Shown in pieces: positions 13,201 through 22,469 of a DNA stretch of 64,000 nt. The stretch is from Costus lasius (taxonomy: Eukaryota > Streptophyta > Magnoliopsida > Zingiberales > Costaceae). The position numbers were made by a program, and so were the translations under genes. The DNA is taken from NCBI GenBank assembly GCA_027563935.2, contig CM050448.1, forward strand, positions 122,996,493 to 123,060,492, written 5' to 3'. Every line of letters starts with the position of its first letter. Positions within the stretch are counted from its first letter, which is position 1. The notes beneath the pieces were generated by a model. The model did no database searches, was not told the origin of the DNA, and saw only the letters and a list, made by a program, of their open reading frames with translations.

Positions 13201-14855
13201 TTGAAGTATTTGATCAGAAAAAGTTATAGGCAAAAAAAGAAAAAAAACTAGGAGTAAGATAATTGTTAGAAGAAAGATAAACATCGTACAATTTATAAAA
13301 AGAAAAAAAGATGAAAATTGTGCAGGTTTGATCGTTTGTATAAATTAACCAATTATAGAAAAAAATAAAATATGAAGCAAAGCTACAACATTTTAGTTTA
13401 TTAAGGATCCGTTCCTAGCTTATCTAATTATTAAGGGAATGAAGGCAAACTAAAGGAACCAGAACTGTATATGGTCATTTATCAACAAAGAAGCAGAGAC
13501 GGGATCAACATAGTAGTTAGAAACAAGAAAAACACAGGTTATTGAAATAGATGAGGTCATATGGCTTGGTTATAGGAGTATCAAATATAATGACAAGTCT
13601 TAAAAGGCATTCATGGGATGAATTTGCTTTACAGGCCTGCTTATATAGTACAAGTCTCATATATGACATATGGGATAAAAATAAATGGTACCTATAACTG
13701 ACTGTTCCGCTCTTTCATGACCTGCATGCCAAACACACAACTACATATTCCATCAGCCATTGAGCAGATTGATCAAGACAAACACATTAATCTAGAGTGA
13801 GCCACTTAGACTTGAACAAAACATGAATTGATTTTGTGTATTGCTTTCCACTACCCAAATCGAGAAACCTTTATAACCTACATTCATTGACTGCTATATT
13901 CTTTTACTCTTTTTTTTATTCAAAAAATGCTAGATGACTATTTCTAGTATCCTATAGTTCATTGTTCACATTAAAATTTTGTTATAACAATTGAATACTA
14001 AATCACAATGCCTGGCAATTTAAGTACTATCACATGATAGAGAAATAAAATATACAGAAAAAAAGAGAATAGACAATAATATGTGAATCTAGATTACCAC
14101 CTCCCTCGAGGTAATGTGGATTTTTACCTATGTGATATTGCAAGTTATCTTGTAATAAAAAAAAAAATCAGCAACCAGGCATGTAATTAGGATTCCCATT
14201 TGTAAAGTATTGGGAATCCTATAAGATTCCGTCATACCAAACGCCACCACAGTTCTTGGCATACAACTAACCAGCTTTCTGCCGATTCAATATTGCATAC
14301 AAGAGGAACTTCGTAGTGGCCTCTTAAAAGGCTTCTGGACCATTCGTTACTCACCTCCTGAAATTCCAAGAACCCCTAACAAGCAAGCCCGAAAAATCAA
14401 CCTTTTGCTATAGGCTATATCGTAAGCACAAATCTCTCTTATGCTTGATAAAGAGCAGACCAGAAGAAACAGGAATAACAGACACTAGAACAAGGAGGAT
14501 AAATTAGATCAGAAATCACCATACGAACACCCCTATAAACACGAGAGTGAAGATAATTGTCGGAAAGTTAACAAAAATGAGATCCAGAACAAGAGGGCAT
14601 CCTTTTCCACCGTACAAACAATTGCATGTCAAAGATCGAACAATTAAATAATTAATCAGGTTCAAGAGATGATCGTGAACTAACCCGATCAGAAAAGAAG
14701 GTGGTCAAATTTAGGGAAAATATGCGGTCAACTTACATCTTGTTGACAATCCGCTGCCGCGCCTCGGGCTGGAGTTGGGACCTCCAGTCGGCGGTGCTGC
14801 CGTCGGGGGCCGGTGCCGGCTCCGCCTGAGCCGGTCTCCAATTACTCCCCTCCAT
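1274..14855 (-). CDS. MED15A: Mediator subunit 15 (MED15a type), copy A; 3' exons lie outside the window
   Basis: Likely the Mediator tail subunit that links activators to RNA polymerase II in the nucleus. Exons on the minus strand: 14737-14855, 13075-13186, 9392-9506, 7136-8518, 4724-4794, 2806-2880 and 1274-2695. Phases agree across all junctions and about 1,099 codons are open. Residues 23 to about 92 form the KIX domain (DWRSQLQPEARQRIVNKIMD, then LKRHLPISAPEGVSELQKIA and EEKIYSAAANQSDYLRKISL). Exons 4 and 7 encode long Gln-rich tracts of mixed CAG/CAA codons. Exon 6 encodes the conserved MKELYFTELNELYQKISLKL helix, and exon 7 ends at ERPLERLIKV. The start ATG (14853-14855) gives the usual short lead before KIX. 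Arabidopsis MED15a is about 1,335 residues, so roughly 240 C-terminal residues lie left of position 1. The last donor (GTG|GTCAGT) is the least certain boundary. No break was seen, so this is probably the working copy. Confidence 0.9.
2881..4723. other. MED15 copy A intron 5, with a GTACCGG-rich patch
   Basis: This 1.8-kb intron lies between exons 6 and 5. It is AT-rich except for a patch at about 3,410-3,600 with repeated GGTACCGGTCCGG-like words. The corresponding patch in copy B (about 37,010-37,215) differs more than the flanks. Similar 'taccggt ... accaattcaa ... aaccttg' scraps recur at 9,690-9,800, 42,870-42,980 and 51,955-52,025, suggesting a decayed dispersed repeat. Confidence 0.6.
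4795..7135. other. MED15 copy A intron 4, containing a MITE
   Basis: This 2.3-kb AT-rich intron lies between exons 5 and 4. The only discrete element recognised is the Tourist-like MITE at 5,896-6,303. Its absence from copy B shows that it landed in the intron without touching splice signals. Confidence 0.7.
5896..6303. mobile_element. Tourist-like (PIF/Harbinger) MITE in MED15 copy A intron 4
   Basis: The 408-bp element begins GGGCCTGTTTGGC and ends with the inverted GCCAAACAGGCCC. A 3-bp target site flanks it: CAA on the left (5,893-5,895, probably a mutated TAA) and TAA on the right (6,304-6,306). The interior is AT-rich with an AAATTATTTAAAATAATA-type core and near-palindromic arms containing AGCTTTT and AAAAGCAGC words. 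Copy B has the uninterrupted site at about 39,480 (AAATTAAGAGTTGG). There is no coding capacity, so mobilisation would need a PIF/Harbinger transposase elsewhere. Confidence 0.92.
10891..11380. mobile_element. MITE-like element with CT-rich core and paired G-boxes (family member 1)
   Basis: Ends are ACACCCTGTTTCCTAGGAGG on the left and an imperfect inverse ending GGAAACAAAGCA on the right, flanked by TTA (10,888-10,890 and 11,381-11,383). Inside lie a near-palindrome of the CCGCCCAAATC..GGCG type, a long C+T-rich tract, and two inverted CACGTG G-boxes at 11,278-11,300 (perfect 10-bp arms GATCACGTGA, 3-bp loop). The core motif recurs at 15,990-17,128, 31,986-32,503 and 47,679-48,437. A 3-bp TWA target site fits PIF/Harbinger. 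The short ORFs in the CT-rich tract are composition artefacts. Confidence 0.65.
12090..12262 (+). mobile_element. Decayed LINE-like 3' tail
   Basis: TATCTTTATCCGTCTATTAA, AAACTCACTT and GTCCTTGGC followed by an A run (12,252-12,260) resemble the 3' end of plant L1-type elements. The same tail is in copy B (43,905-44,054), so it predates the duplication. No reverse transcriptase remains nearby. Confidence 0.4.
13187..14736. other. MED15 copy A intron 1
   Basis: Plain AT-rich intron between the two exons that encode the KIX domain. Donor GTAAGT (14,736 downward) and acceptor CTGTAG (ending at 13,187) are good matches to consensus. No embedded gene or mobile-element end was recognised. Confidence 0.7.
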
Positions 14856-15180
14856 ATTGACCTACCCCAACCAGAAACCTTAAGGGAAAGCAAATAGAAC
14901 AAGCTTGACGGCAACGAGTGCTTGAGACGGCGAAACGAATAGGAAGCGGCGAGGAGAAGACAAGCGGCGGCGACGACAAGGAGAAGACGAGCGGTGGCGG
15001 CGATTAGAAGACAAGCGGCGGGCACCAGCAGCGATGAAGAGTCGCTAGGGCAGCAGCGACGAGGAGTTGCTAGGGCAGCGGCGCAAGGCGATGAGGAGGA
15101 GAGGACGGACAGGTCAGGGCTTTTTTCGGGGACGAGAAAGCAACGCGAGGAAGAAAATGGCGTGGAAGAATAATATTATT
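14856..15180 (-). promoter_or_regulatory. 5' leader and proximal promoter of MED15 copy A
   Basis: Directly upstream of the start codon on the minus strand is a GC-rich leader with repeated CTAGCGACTC-like and CGTCGC-type words, typical of a plant 5' UTR. It becomes abruptly AT-rich beyond about 15,170. No convincing TATA box was found. The same leader is kept almost unchanged upstream of copy B (46,619-46,945), so both copies could start transcription. Confidence 0.45.
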
Positions 15181-15989
15181 ACAAGTAGAACAAATGGACA
15201 ATAAACAAATGGGCTTTTTTAAATTATAAAAAGTCTCATCTGCTCACTCCTATTTCCTCAAATAATTTATAAAAAGGTGTCATCTTTCACATCTAGCCGG
15301 TCTTATTTTAAATTAATAATCATAATAATGCCATTAATTAATAAGTGGTGTTGTTATTTGATAAATGAGTATATCTCGTTTATATTTACAAAGTTACAAA
15401 GATGAGATTTTGCTTAAGATTCATAGACAAGGACTTTACCTATAATTTTTTTATATATATAAAAGGACTTGTTATTAATAAAATGATGCATTCTAAGTGA
15501 TCCCAAAAGTCATTCGATAGTATTTTTGGTTTAACAATATCTATTTTATTACATTCAGATATAATATAAAATAAGGAACACTCAGATATCAACTCTAGTA
15601 AATCTATACAAGAAATAAAATAGGCAATATAGTAAGAAAAAACTATGATAAAATTATCAATCTATTTAAAGGCTCAATTGACTATTTCATGTGCCTATGG
15701 TCAAATTTGACCAAAAATTAGTAAGAAAGAAGAAAGAGTGTAATCGAGAAACATCATTTCAAAATTAACCTTGGATTTTTCAAGTGATTTTACAGCCCTA
15801 GCTACCTAACTCCTCTAATCCTCTATAAATTCTAGTATCAATATGTGATTTAGTAATATTACTTTTATTATAACCAAAATCTTGATTAATTATGTAATAT
15901 AATTTTTCTAACCATAATTGTACTCGTTGTGAGCACTATTAAACTTTCTTCCCTTCTTCATTGTTAGTCTCCAAGCCTCCATTCTCTAA
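15181..15989. other. AT-rich flank upstream of MED15 copy A
   Basis: No gene is visible. About 250 bp (15,370-15,620) are missing or replaced in copy B, where the matching flank is shorter and carries a 74-bp tandem duplication. Confidence 0.6.
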
Positions 15990-17128
15990 TACTATGTTTA
16001 AAACAAGAGGGAGAGAATAGAAAATAAGATTTTCCTCGTTTACTAGAAAGGACATAAAAGAAAGGAGAAAAAAGTAGAAGAAAAATCTCACATAAATCCC
16101 TTGCTATCTCATCCGCTCAAATCGGACGAAAACACTATGTGCGTTGTTTATCTTGGATGCTACTACAAGCATTTCCTTCTCACAACACTGTCTTCTTCAA
16201 TGGTTGCAGCCGCCGCCGCCTTAAGATTTGTCACAGTCTCCCACCTAACTTGCCCACTCACATGCTCGTCGCCACCATCTTCTTCCTCGCTAACATGCTC
16301 GTTGCCGCCTTCCTTCTCTCCCTGCTTGCCCACTAGCCATCGCCCCACGATTCGGCGCCATCTTCTTCAATGCTCACTTGCTTGCTCGCTCACCACTGCT
16401 CTACGCTCACCCACAGGCCACTCGCCGCTTGCTCACTCACTCGCCTAGCACTAGCATCGAGTCGGGTACCCGCGGTTTTACCTTAAACCCGAACATGACC
16501 CGCTACCCGAACCCAACCCGAAACCAGGTTGGGTATTTAAACAGGTGCTCTCGAGTATCCGATTAAATAAAAAAAATAAATTATTTATTATTATATTATA
16601 TAAAATATATTTTAAAATTTTAAATAAATATAAATGTATTTATATAATAATTATTTTATTATTATTTTATTATATTTTAACAATAATAAATATTTATATA
16701 ATAGTTATTTTATTCTTATTTATATTCTAATAATAAAAATTTATATTTATATTTTTTAATTAAAATCATGTATCGAGTATTAGGTACCCGCATCCCTAAA
16801 CCCAAACCCGACCCGTTTAGATAATCGGGTATACAAACCCATCATAACGGATTGTGTCGGGTACCCAAACCCGTCGGGTGAAATTGTCACCCCTACACTT
16901 GCCGCCACTGTTGCTTCACCTTCTCGCCGTTCACTGCCTCTCCTCCTCACCGTCGTCGTTGCCTCACTCTCTCGCTGTTGCCTCTCTTTCTCGCTGCGCC
17001 TCAGTTGACTCTTGCTTCTCTCTCCACTCAGAACTAAGTCACGTGAAAATCACGTGACCCATAATCCTGTTTTTTTTTTGTTTATTCTTCCTTTTCTTAG
17101 TTCTTCTTTCATGCGAGTAAACTGAGAC
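15990..17128. mobile_element. Second CT-rich MITE-like element of the same family, with nested insertion
   Basis: The element is flanked by TAA (15,987-15,989 and 17,129-17,131). It shares with the copy at 10,891 the sequence around CCGCTCAAATCGGACGAAAA, the C+T-rich core, and a pair of inverted G-boxes near its right end (17,038-17,058, 9-bp arms GTCACGTGA). It is the same insertion as 47,679-48,437 in copy B. A further block at about 16,447-16,903 interrupts it only in copy A. Open frames in the CT-rich part are not considered genes. Confidence 0.6.
16447..16903. mobile_element. GGGTACCCG-ended element inserted only in copy A
   Basis: The left side reads TCGGGTACCCGCGGTTTTAC; the right side carries the inverse theme, GGGTACCCAAACCCGTCGGG then TGACACCC-like bases. 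Between them is a very AT-rich middle of about 200 bp. Copy B is uninterrupted here. Elements reading 'aggggtgacaattt..ggGTACCCG' are widespread in plants and usually assigned to hAT-like or Mutator-like MITEs. Flanks TAGCACT and TACACTT may be a decayed 8-bp target duplication. Confidence 0.6.
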
Positions 17129-17299
17129 TAAAGAAAACCTTCGACCCTCAAGCGAACATTACTTTGGCAAACTAGAACATTCAATAACTAGTTGTACTAT
17201 TAAACATGTTGGTAATGGGCAATCCACTAGTATCATTGACCACCCTTGGTGTTTTGATGTTCCTATAAGTAGTAAACCTACTTTTATCAATATAGAACA

Positions 17300-18566
17300 A
17301 ACCTACTTGCATATGGTTTCTTCTCTCTTGCAGGACCAAAGATGGAATGAGGAGGCTATCCTCCAAATTAGAAATAGAAGCATTCTACGAGAAATTCAGA
17401 AAATTCAACCTTCAAATGTACCCCATGATGACTTTTGGGTATGGAAAAAGAGTTCCAATGGCCTCCCTTTAAGTAAAAAGTGTGTATAGGTTCTTGCTTT
17501 TAAATAGATATCATATGGATATGCCCTGGTCAGGCTGGAAATGCCTGTGGCGTTTGCATGTTGCCCCAAAAGTAAAAACTTTTGGCTAGAAACTGCTTCA
17601 CAAAAGACTACTAACCTTGGACAGGTTGTCCGAAATTGGTATCAATCAAGCTATTGACTTCCCTCTATGCTACAATGACATGGACTCTACTGATCATCTA
17701 TTTTTCAATTGCAACTTCATGGAGAAAGTTATAAACACCTTGAAAGATAAACTCCATATCATATTTGATTTTTGTGAATCTTGGATTCATGGCAACTAGA
17801 TTTTTGAGATAAGAACCTCAATCCTTCTCCCAGCTTTTATTTTTACTATTTTTGGAACATTTGGAAAATGAGGAACAATTGCATCTTTAAAGGATCTGTA
17901 CTTGATTCTAATAATTGCTGTTAGGAGGCCATTAGAGAATTCAGTGATTATGTTATGCACCTAAGATATGAGGGAAATGAAATCAATCGGAACGGGATTC
18001 GGGTTTGTAAACCTTGGGTTGAGGTCCAAAACCTCTGGGCCTAGCTTGTTACGGGTTGTGACCTAATAATCAATACAAAAATCGGAAATTCAAAGGAAGA
18101 CAAATGGTCACCTCGACCAGAGGGAGCTTTAAAGATAAATACAGACGGAGCTTGGTGTAATACTATAGGAGAAGCTGGAGTTGGATACTTGATAAGGGAC
18201 ACAGGGGTAATTGCATTATTGCAGCAGCAGCCTACACTTTCAGCCCATCAGCTCTCCACACAGAAATTTTATCAATCAGGGAAGCTTTAAAATTTGTCAG
18301 CTCAAGCTATACTATGGATCAAGGCAAATGGTTTTTGGAAACTGACTCAAAGGAAGCTTGTGAATGGATCCAGGGCAAAAAACAACATCCTCCTTTTGAA
18401 ATTTATCAACTGCTTCAGGAAATTAAATTTCTTGAAAGAAATATTAAGTTGGAGTACATGTATGTGAAAAGGGAACTTAACATTTCTGCTGACTGGCTTG
18501 CAAAACAAGCTAAGCAATCAAAAAGCACAAATGTATGGAGCTCAAAAAGCACGGTATTACCCTATT
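17300..18566 (+). mobile_element. LINE (L1-type) 3' part: reverse-transcriptase zinc-binding and RNase H remnants
   Basis: Translated pieces on the plus strand show, first, RT C-terminal/zf-RVT sequence: PSNVPHDDFWVWKKSSNGLP, then KVKTFGWKLLHKRLLTLDRL, then C-x-x-STDHLFFNC. They show, second, an RNase H domain: PEGALKINTDGAW near 18,120, ALHTEILSIREALKF near 18,245, LETDSKEACEWI near 18,340 and RELNISADWLAKQ near 18,475. This order is typical of plant non-LTR retrotransposons. Several frame changes and stops show it is dead. A scrap at about 17,977-18,062, between the two domains, matches the right half of the element at 30,918-31,117. The reverse-transcriptase core is missing. The 62-bp array starts directly after it. 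Confidence 0.8.
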
Positions 18567-19060
18567 CTTGACATAATGTTTTACGGCAATTTCATGATTT
18601 ATTTCACGGCTGTATTTTATCTTCAATTCTTGACAGAACATTTTACAGCCATATCGTGATTTATTTCAAGGCCGTATTTTATAGAATATTCTTGATAGAA
18701 CATTTTACGGGCATACCATGATTTATTTCACAGGCGTATTTTGTATATTTTTCTTTATAGAACGTTTCACAGCCATACCGTGATTTATTTCACAGTCGTA
18801 TTTTGTATTCTATTCTTTACAGAACGTTTCACGGCCATACCGTGATTTATTTCACGGCCACATTTTGTATTCTATTATTGATAGAATATTTTACGGGCAT
18901 GTCGTGATTTATTTCACGGGCGTATTTTGTATATTTTCCTTTACAGAATATTTCATGGCTATACCATGATTTATTTTACGACCGTATTTTATATTCTATT
19001 CTTCACAGAACTTTTTACAGCCATACCGTGATTTATTTCACGGATGTAATGAATTCATGC
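18567..19060. repeat. 62-bp tandem repeat array
   Basis: Seven full units of exactly 62 bp start at 18,567, 18,629, 18,691, 18,753, 18,815, 18,877 and 18,939. A partial eighth starts at 19,001, and degenerate echoes run to about 19,185. Each unit reads roughly CTTTACAGAACGTTTCACGG, CCATACCGTGATTTATTTCA, CGGCCGTATTTTGTATTCTA, TT. It contains short inverted ACGG/CCGT pairs, so each unit can fold on itself. The array sits just upstream of the transposon ORF at 19,403 and may be its leader or terminal-repeat region. Confidence 0.92.
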
Positions 19061-19402
19061 GTGTATCAACGGTATGAATTCACGGCTGAATGTATTTGAC
19101 AGCACTGCCGTGATTTATTGCACGACCATATGGTGTATTCTATTTATGATTTATTGTACGGCCATATGGTGTATTCTATTTTTTTCACGTCCGTATCTTC
19201 CATATAAACCCTCAACCGTATTCTTAGGGTTTTCACTCGTGATTTCCGCTACTCCGCGGCACTTCTTTGAATCATGCTGGTTCTTGCCTTCCAGATCGTC
19301 CGGCGACCCTCTCCGACCAATTTTAGTCATCTCTGTTCCACAATCTGTCGATTTGAAACTCGGATTTGATTTAGCAGCTAGAATTCGTCCACACTACTTG
19401 AA

Positions 19403-20649
19403 ATGGCACCAAGAAGGAAACACGTTGCGAGCAAAGGAAAGGGGAAAGCACAAGTTTCTGCTTCTTCAGCACCACCACCTCCTGAGAATCCCTATGACAT
19501 TATTTTTAGAGATGGTGTACAAGAGAGCAGATACAATAATCTTCTCACACGAAGGATTACTAGTACAAGATATGCGGACAAATGTACATTAGAGATTTTG
19601 GGACTTCATGAGGATGTATCTTGGATGTTTGAGCAGATTCTAGCTAGGAGATTCTTTCAGAGCCACAGACATATCTTCCTCTGGTTTTGGAGTTTTTTAG
19701 CAGTTCACAAGTAGAACTCCATGATTACCATTATCATCCTGCACAAGTTCACCTTACCTTTCGATTATCAAACATTGAGAGGAGCCTCATGCTTGAAGAT
19801 ATCAGAGCTGCCTTCCATTTTCCAGGAGGAGGAGCCACACATCTGCCGTAAGGATATATCGAGGATGTATTCTGGTATCAGATCACGTCAGACTCAAAAT
19901 TTTCATCAAAAACTGTGAGAGCATCTAGCATCTCCAACCCTTGTCTCCGATATGTGCATAGAGTTTTCTCACGCACCGTCTTCGGCTGAGTTGAGAGGTA
20001 TGGTATGGTTCGCCAATTAGAACTCTATTTTCTTTGGTCCATGCTTCATGGATATCCAATAGACGTAGCTTACTTCCTAGTTAAACAATTAAATAAGGTT
20101 GCACGCGCAAAGAAAGTTACTATTGTATTAGGAGGTTTTATTACTCTTATTGCACTTTATTTGAATGTGGAACCATTTGGGCTTCAGACGACAAAGGGAA
20201 ATCCAATGATAGATATCGAGACTTACGATTCAGAATCAATTGAATTGGAAAATTCTTCCGAGTGCAGCTCCTGATGCTGCCTCTACTCCGCTTGACTCTG
20301 CATCGCCACCACCTACCTGGGGAGGTAGTAGCGACCCATCTGGGTTGGGTCCGGACTCCTCTACACCCATACCAGGTTTTTTATCTCGTAGTACAGCACC
20401 GCCTCAGATGGGTTGGTCGATAGCCCAGGATATAGGTTTTCAAGCATTGTCTGCGGAAGTGTTCCGTATGGGATGCCTTATGGAGAAAATACTTGATTTT
20501 ATCCAGGATGTGTGTGATGATGTCCAGGATATAAAGGAATTTCTATGGGACCATTTCTGTTCTGACGAAGAGGAGGATCCGATCCAGATGAGCCTATGGG
20601 AGAGGCTACCCCCGATGTGGAGAATGACGAGCCGACTGACAGATGATTA
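19403..20649 (+). pseudogene. Broken plant transposon/retrotransposon ORF (Athila ORF1 / 'putative plant transposon protein' type)
   Basis: The start MAPRRKHVASKGKGKAQ resembles many plant element proteins. About 100 residues are open, ending near EQILARRFFQ. After a frame change the reading continues with FRLSNIERSLMLEDIRAAFH, then NPCLRYVHRVFSRTVFG, then QLELYFLWSMLHGYPIDVAY. This is the block order I know from plant 'putative transposon protein' and Athila ORF1-like genes. In-frame stops interrupt it near 19,850 and 19,990. A last frame (20,240-20,649) encodes a Pro/Ser-rich stretch and an acidic tail. No protease, reverse transcriptase or integrase is adjacent. The family name is tentative; that it is an inactive element gene is firm. 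Confidence 0.65.
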
Positions 20650-21225
20650 GTACTTTGTGAGTATCCCTTCCCCAACGCCTACTTACTCTATTTTTACTGT
20701 TCCACATCAAGAATGATGCATTCTCTTTTGTAGGAGAGGATGATAGATTAATGTACTTGGCATTTATCCTTATGCTCCTCAGTTTCATGTTTTTGTTGAC
20801 GTTGTCTTTTTAGATTGTGCTAGATGATGCATTGTATAACTACGACTTGATGATGCGTTTTGGCACCATGTGTGGGTGCATTTTGATGACAGATTTGAAG
20901 GATTGTACTATGATACTTTATGATGTGTGGTTTTCTTAAATGCATGAGTTTTATTTGATACAATGAGTTGTCGAATCAAAAACATATACAAAAAAAAGGC
21001 AAGATATGGCCCTAATAAATACTTGATATCCTTCTTTATTTAAATAAATAATCAAGTAGGATCTTTACCATATTGTTACAATCTTTACCATATTTCAAAA
21101 AGAATCTTTACCATGAATAATCTTTACTGTATTTAAACAATCTTTACCATATTTAAAAATCAAGGATTGAACTACATTTGAAATCTGCTAGTTCGCATTC
21201 AAATGATATCTCATCAAAAACAAGG
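20650..21225. other. AT-rich 3' flank of the transposon ORF
   Basis: No gene is seen. An A-rich run near 20,988-20,997 may mark an old retro-element end. Short CTTTACCATATT words recur between 21,060 and 21,160. Confidence 0.5.
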
Positions 21226-21512
21226 TCTTAAATACAGCATCAGCCCTCCTGGTCTTGCCCAATCCCCTTACGAGCATCTAGATAGCAGATCTTATAGCAT
21301 CATCATCTGGGATACCAGATCTTACAACATTAGCCCTCCTGGTCTTACCCAATGCCTTTTCCAGCATCCAGCTACCAGATCTTACAGCATCATCATCTGG
21401 GTTACCAGATTTTACAGCATCATCATCTGGGATACCAGATCTTACAGCATCAGCCCTCCTGGTCTTACCAATGCTCTGACCAGCATCCAGCTACCAGATC
21501 TTACAACATCTG
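21226..21512. repeat. Compound tandem repeat (CATCATCTGGGATACCAGAT units)
   Basis: Two unit types alternate. A short ~30-bp unit reads TACCAGATCTTACAGCATCA followed by TCATCTGGGA. A longer unit of about 60 bp contains CAGCCCTCCTGGTCTTACCC and CCAGCATCCAGC. The units keep one frame open on the plus strand (21,203-21,562), giving repeated SYSIIIWDTR and SPPGLTQ, but I see no sign of a real protein. Confidence 0.8.
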
Positions 21513-21656
21513 AAACTTGTGGCACGTTTTCAAAACATGAACAAGATTGCCATAAATCGTAAAACATCTCTCAAGTTCTAACTAAACCAAGTTAGCTAAA
21601 TCCCATTGTCTCTTCACGTAGAAATTCGTCCCTTTATAAGCTCAACAGACATAAGT

Positions 21657-21831
21657 CATTATGACCCGCTTAGTAAGCAAACTATTTATTAACTTGGTAA
21701 GCCGATTTGCAATGCGGCCCAATCTATTAAAATGTTTAAGCCCAAGTTAACAATAACAAGTCCACTAAGCCTTATATACTATATAATTGTTTCTCCCACT
21801 TGCAATGTGGGACTAAACTCGAGGTATTACA
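21657..21831 (-). repeat. Downstream (3') LTR of the TRIM
   Basis: This 175-bp terminal repeat differs from its partner at a handful of sites, for example CGAGG versus CGGGG near the TG end. It contains a CCCACTTGCAATGTGGGA stem. Confidence 0.9.
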
Positions 21832-22008
21832 ATCTCCCCCACTTAAGACTTGACGTCCTCGTCAAGCCCAAACATTAACACATGCCCCAGAATCATCCCT
21901 TAGTCGGCAGCATGTGAGGTCAACCCAATGGCAGCTCCACCACCCTCGGTAGCCCTTTCCTATCGGCCTTTCATCATGCTTAGGACTAAGTTTTACTTTG
22001 ATACCATT

Positions 22009-22183
22009 TATTATAACCCGCTTAGTAAGCAAATTATTTATTAACTTGGTGAGCCGATTTGCAACACCGCCCAATCTATTAAAATGCTTAAGCCCAAGTT
22101 AACAATAGCAAGTCCACTAAGCCTTATATACTATATAATAGTTTCTCCCACTTGCAATGTGGGACTAAACTCGGGGTATTACA
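22009..22183 (-). repeat. Upstream (5') LTR of the TRIM
   Basis: 175-bp partner repeat; its inner edge adjoins the primer-binding site at 21,996-22,006 and its outer edge adjoins the TAAGT target duplication. Confidence 0.9.
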
Positions 22184-22469
22184 TAAGTGCTCTGATTTTA
22201 GGCATATCGTCTTTAAGAAAAAGTAAAACCTTCATTTCTTGATAAATAATCTATAAACTTTGCGCAAAAAAATCTACAATCAACACTGAAAAAAGCACTA
22301 TAGATGAGAATACATTTATCAGTCAAGATACATAAACAATAACTCCCAGTATATATCTCCCAAGCCCCTTACCTCCCATATTATTTGGAACAATACGCGT
22401 TCCAATTAATTTCCCATGATGTTATATCCACTTTGGCTCGTACACTTAATAAACCTCCAATTAGTGACA

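Larger units (their letters stand above)
1028..17195. repeat. Segmental duplication, copy A
   Basis: This 16.2-kb block is matched, in the same orientation, by 34,638-48,499. Exons, introns and the 5' flank of MED15 align with a mismatch or small indel every few tens of bases (eye estimate, mid-90s percent identity). Left edge: CCATCAG followed by TATGGTTATAAC. Right edge: AACTAGTTGT, after which copy A continues into LINE sequence. Copy A is longer because it has a MITE at 5,896-6,303, a block at about 16,447-16,903, and about 1.4 kb (10,397-10,990 and 11,285-12,105) that is absent from copy B. Confidence 0.93.
21657..22183 (-). mobile_element. TRIM (small non-autonomous LTR retrotransposon), complete
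   Basis: Two 175-bp direct terminal repeats (21,657-21,831 and 22,009-22,183) bracket a 177-bp core. On the minus strand the LTR begins TGTAATACC. Directly inside the upstream LTR is TGGTATCAAAG (21,996-22,006), a good match to the initiator-Met tRNA primer site TGGTATCAGAG. The purine-rich AAGTGGGGGAGAT (about 21,832-21,844) precedes the downstream LTR. The 5-bp target duplication TAAGT flanks it (21,652-21,656 and 22,184-22,188). There is no coding capacity; it would need proteins from another retrotransposon. Confidence 0.93.

Noticed and set aside
14711..15025. Minus-strand ORF across MED15 exon 1 and leader (and 46,474-46,971)
   Set aside because: Wrong frame; the KIX-encoding frame starts at 14,855 and joins exon 2 in phase.
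17977..18062. A second full copy of the 200-bp inverted-end element
   Set aside because: Only the right half matches 30,918-31,117; the left half and target duplication are missing.
18567..19060. CRISPR-like reading of the 62-bp array
   Set aside because: Units are contiguous with no unique spacers, in a plant nuclear context.
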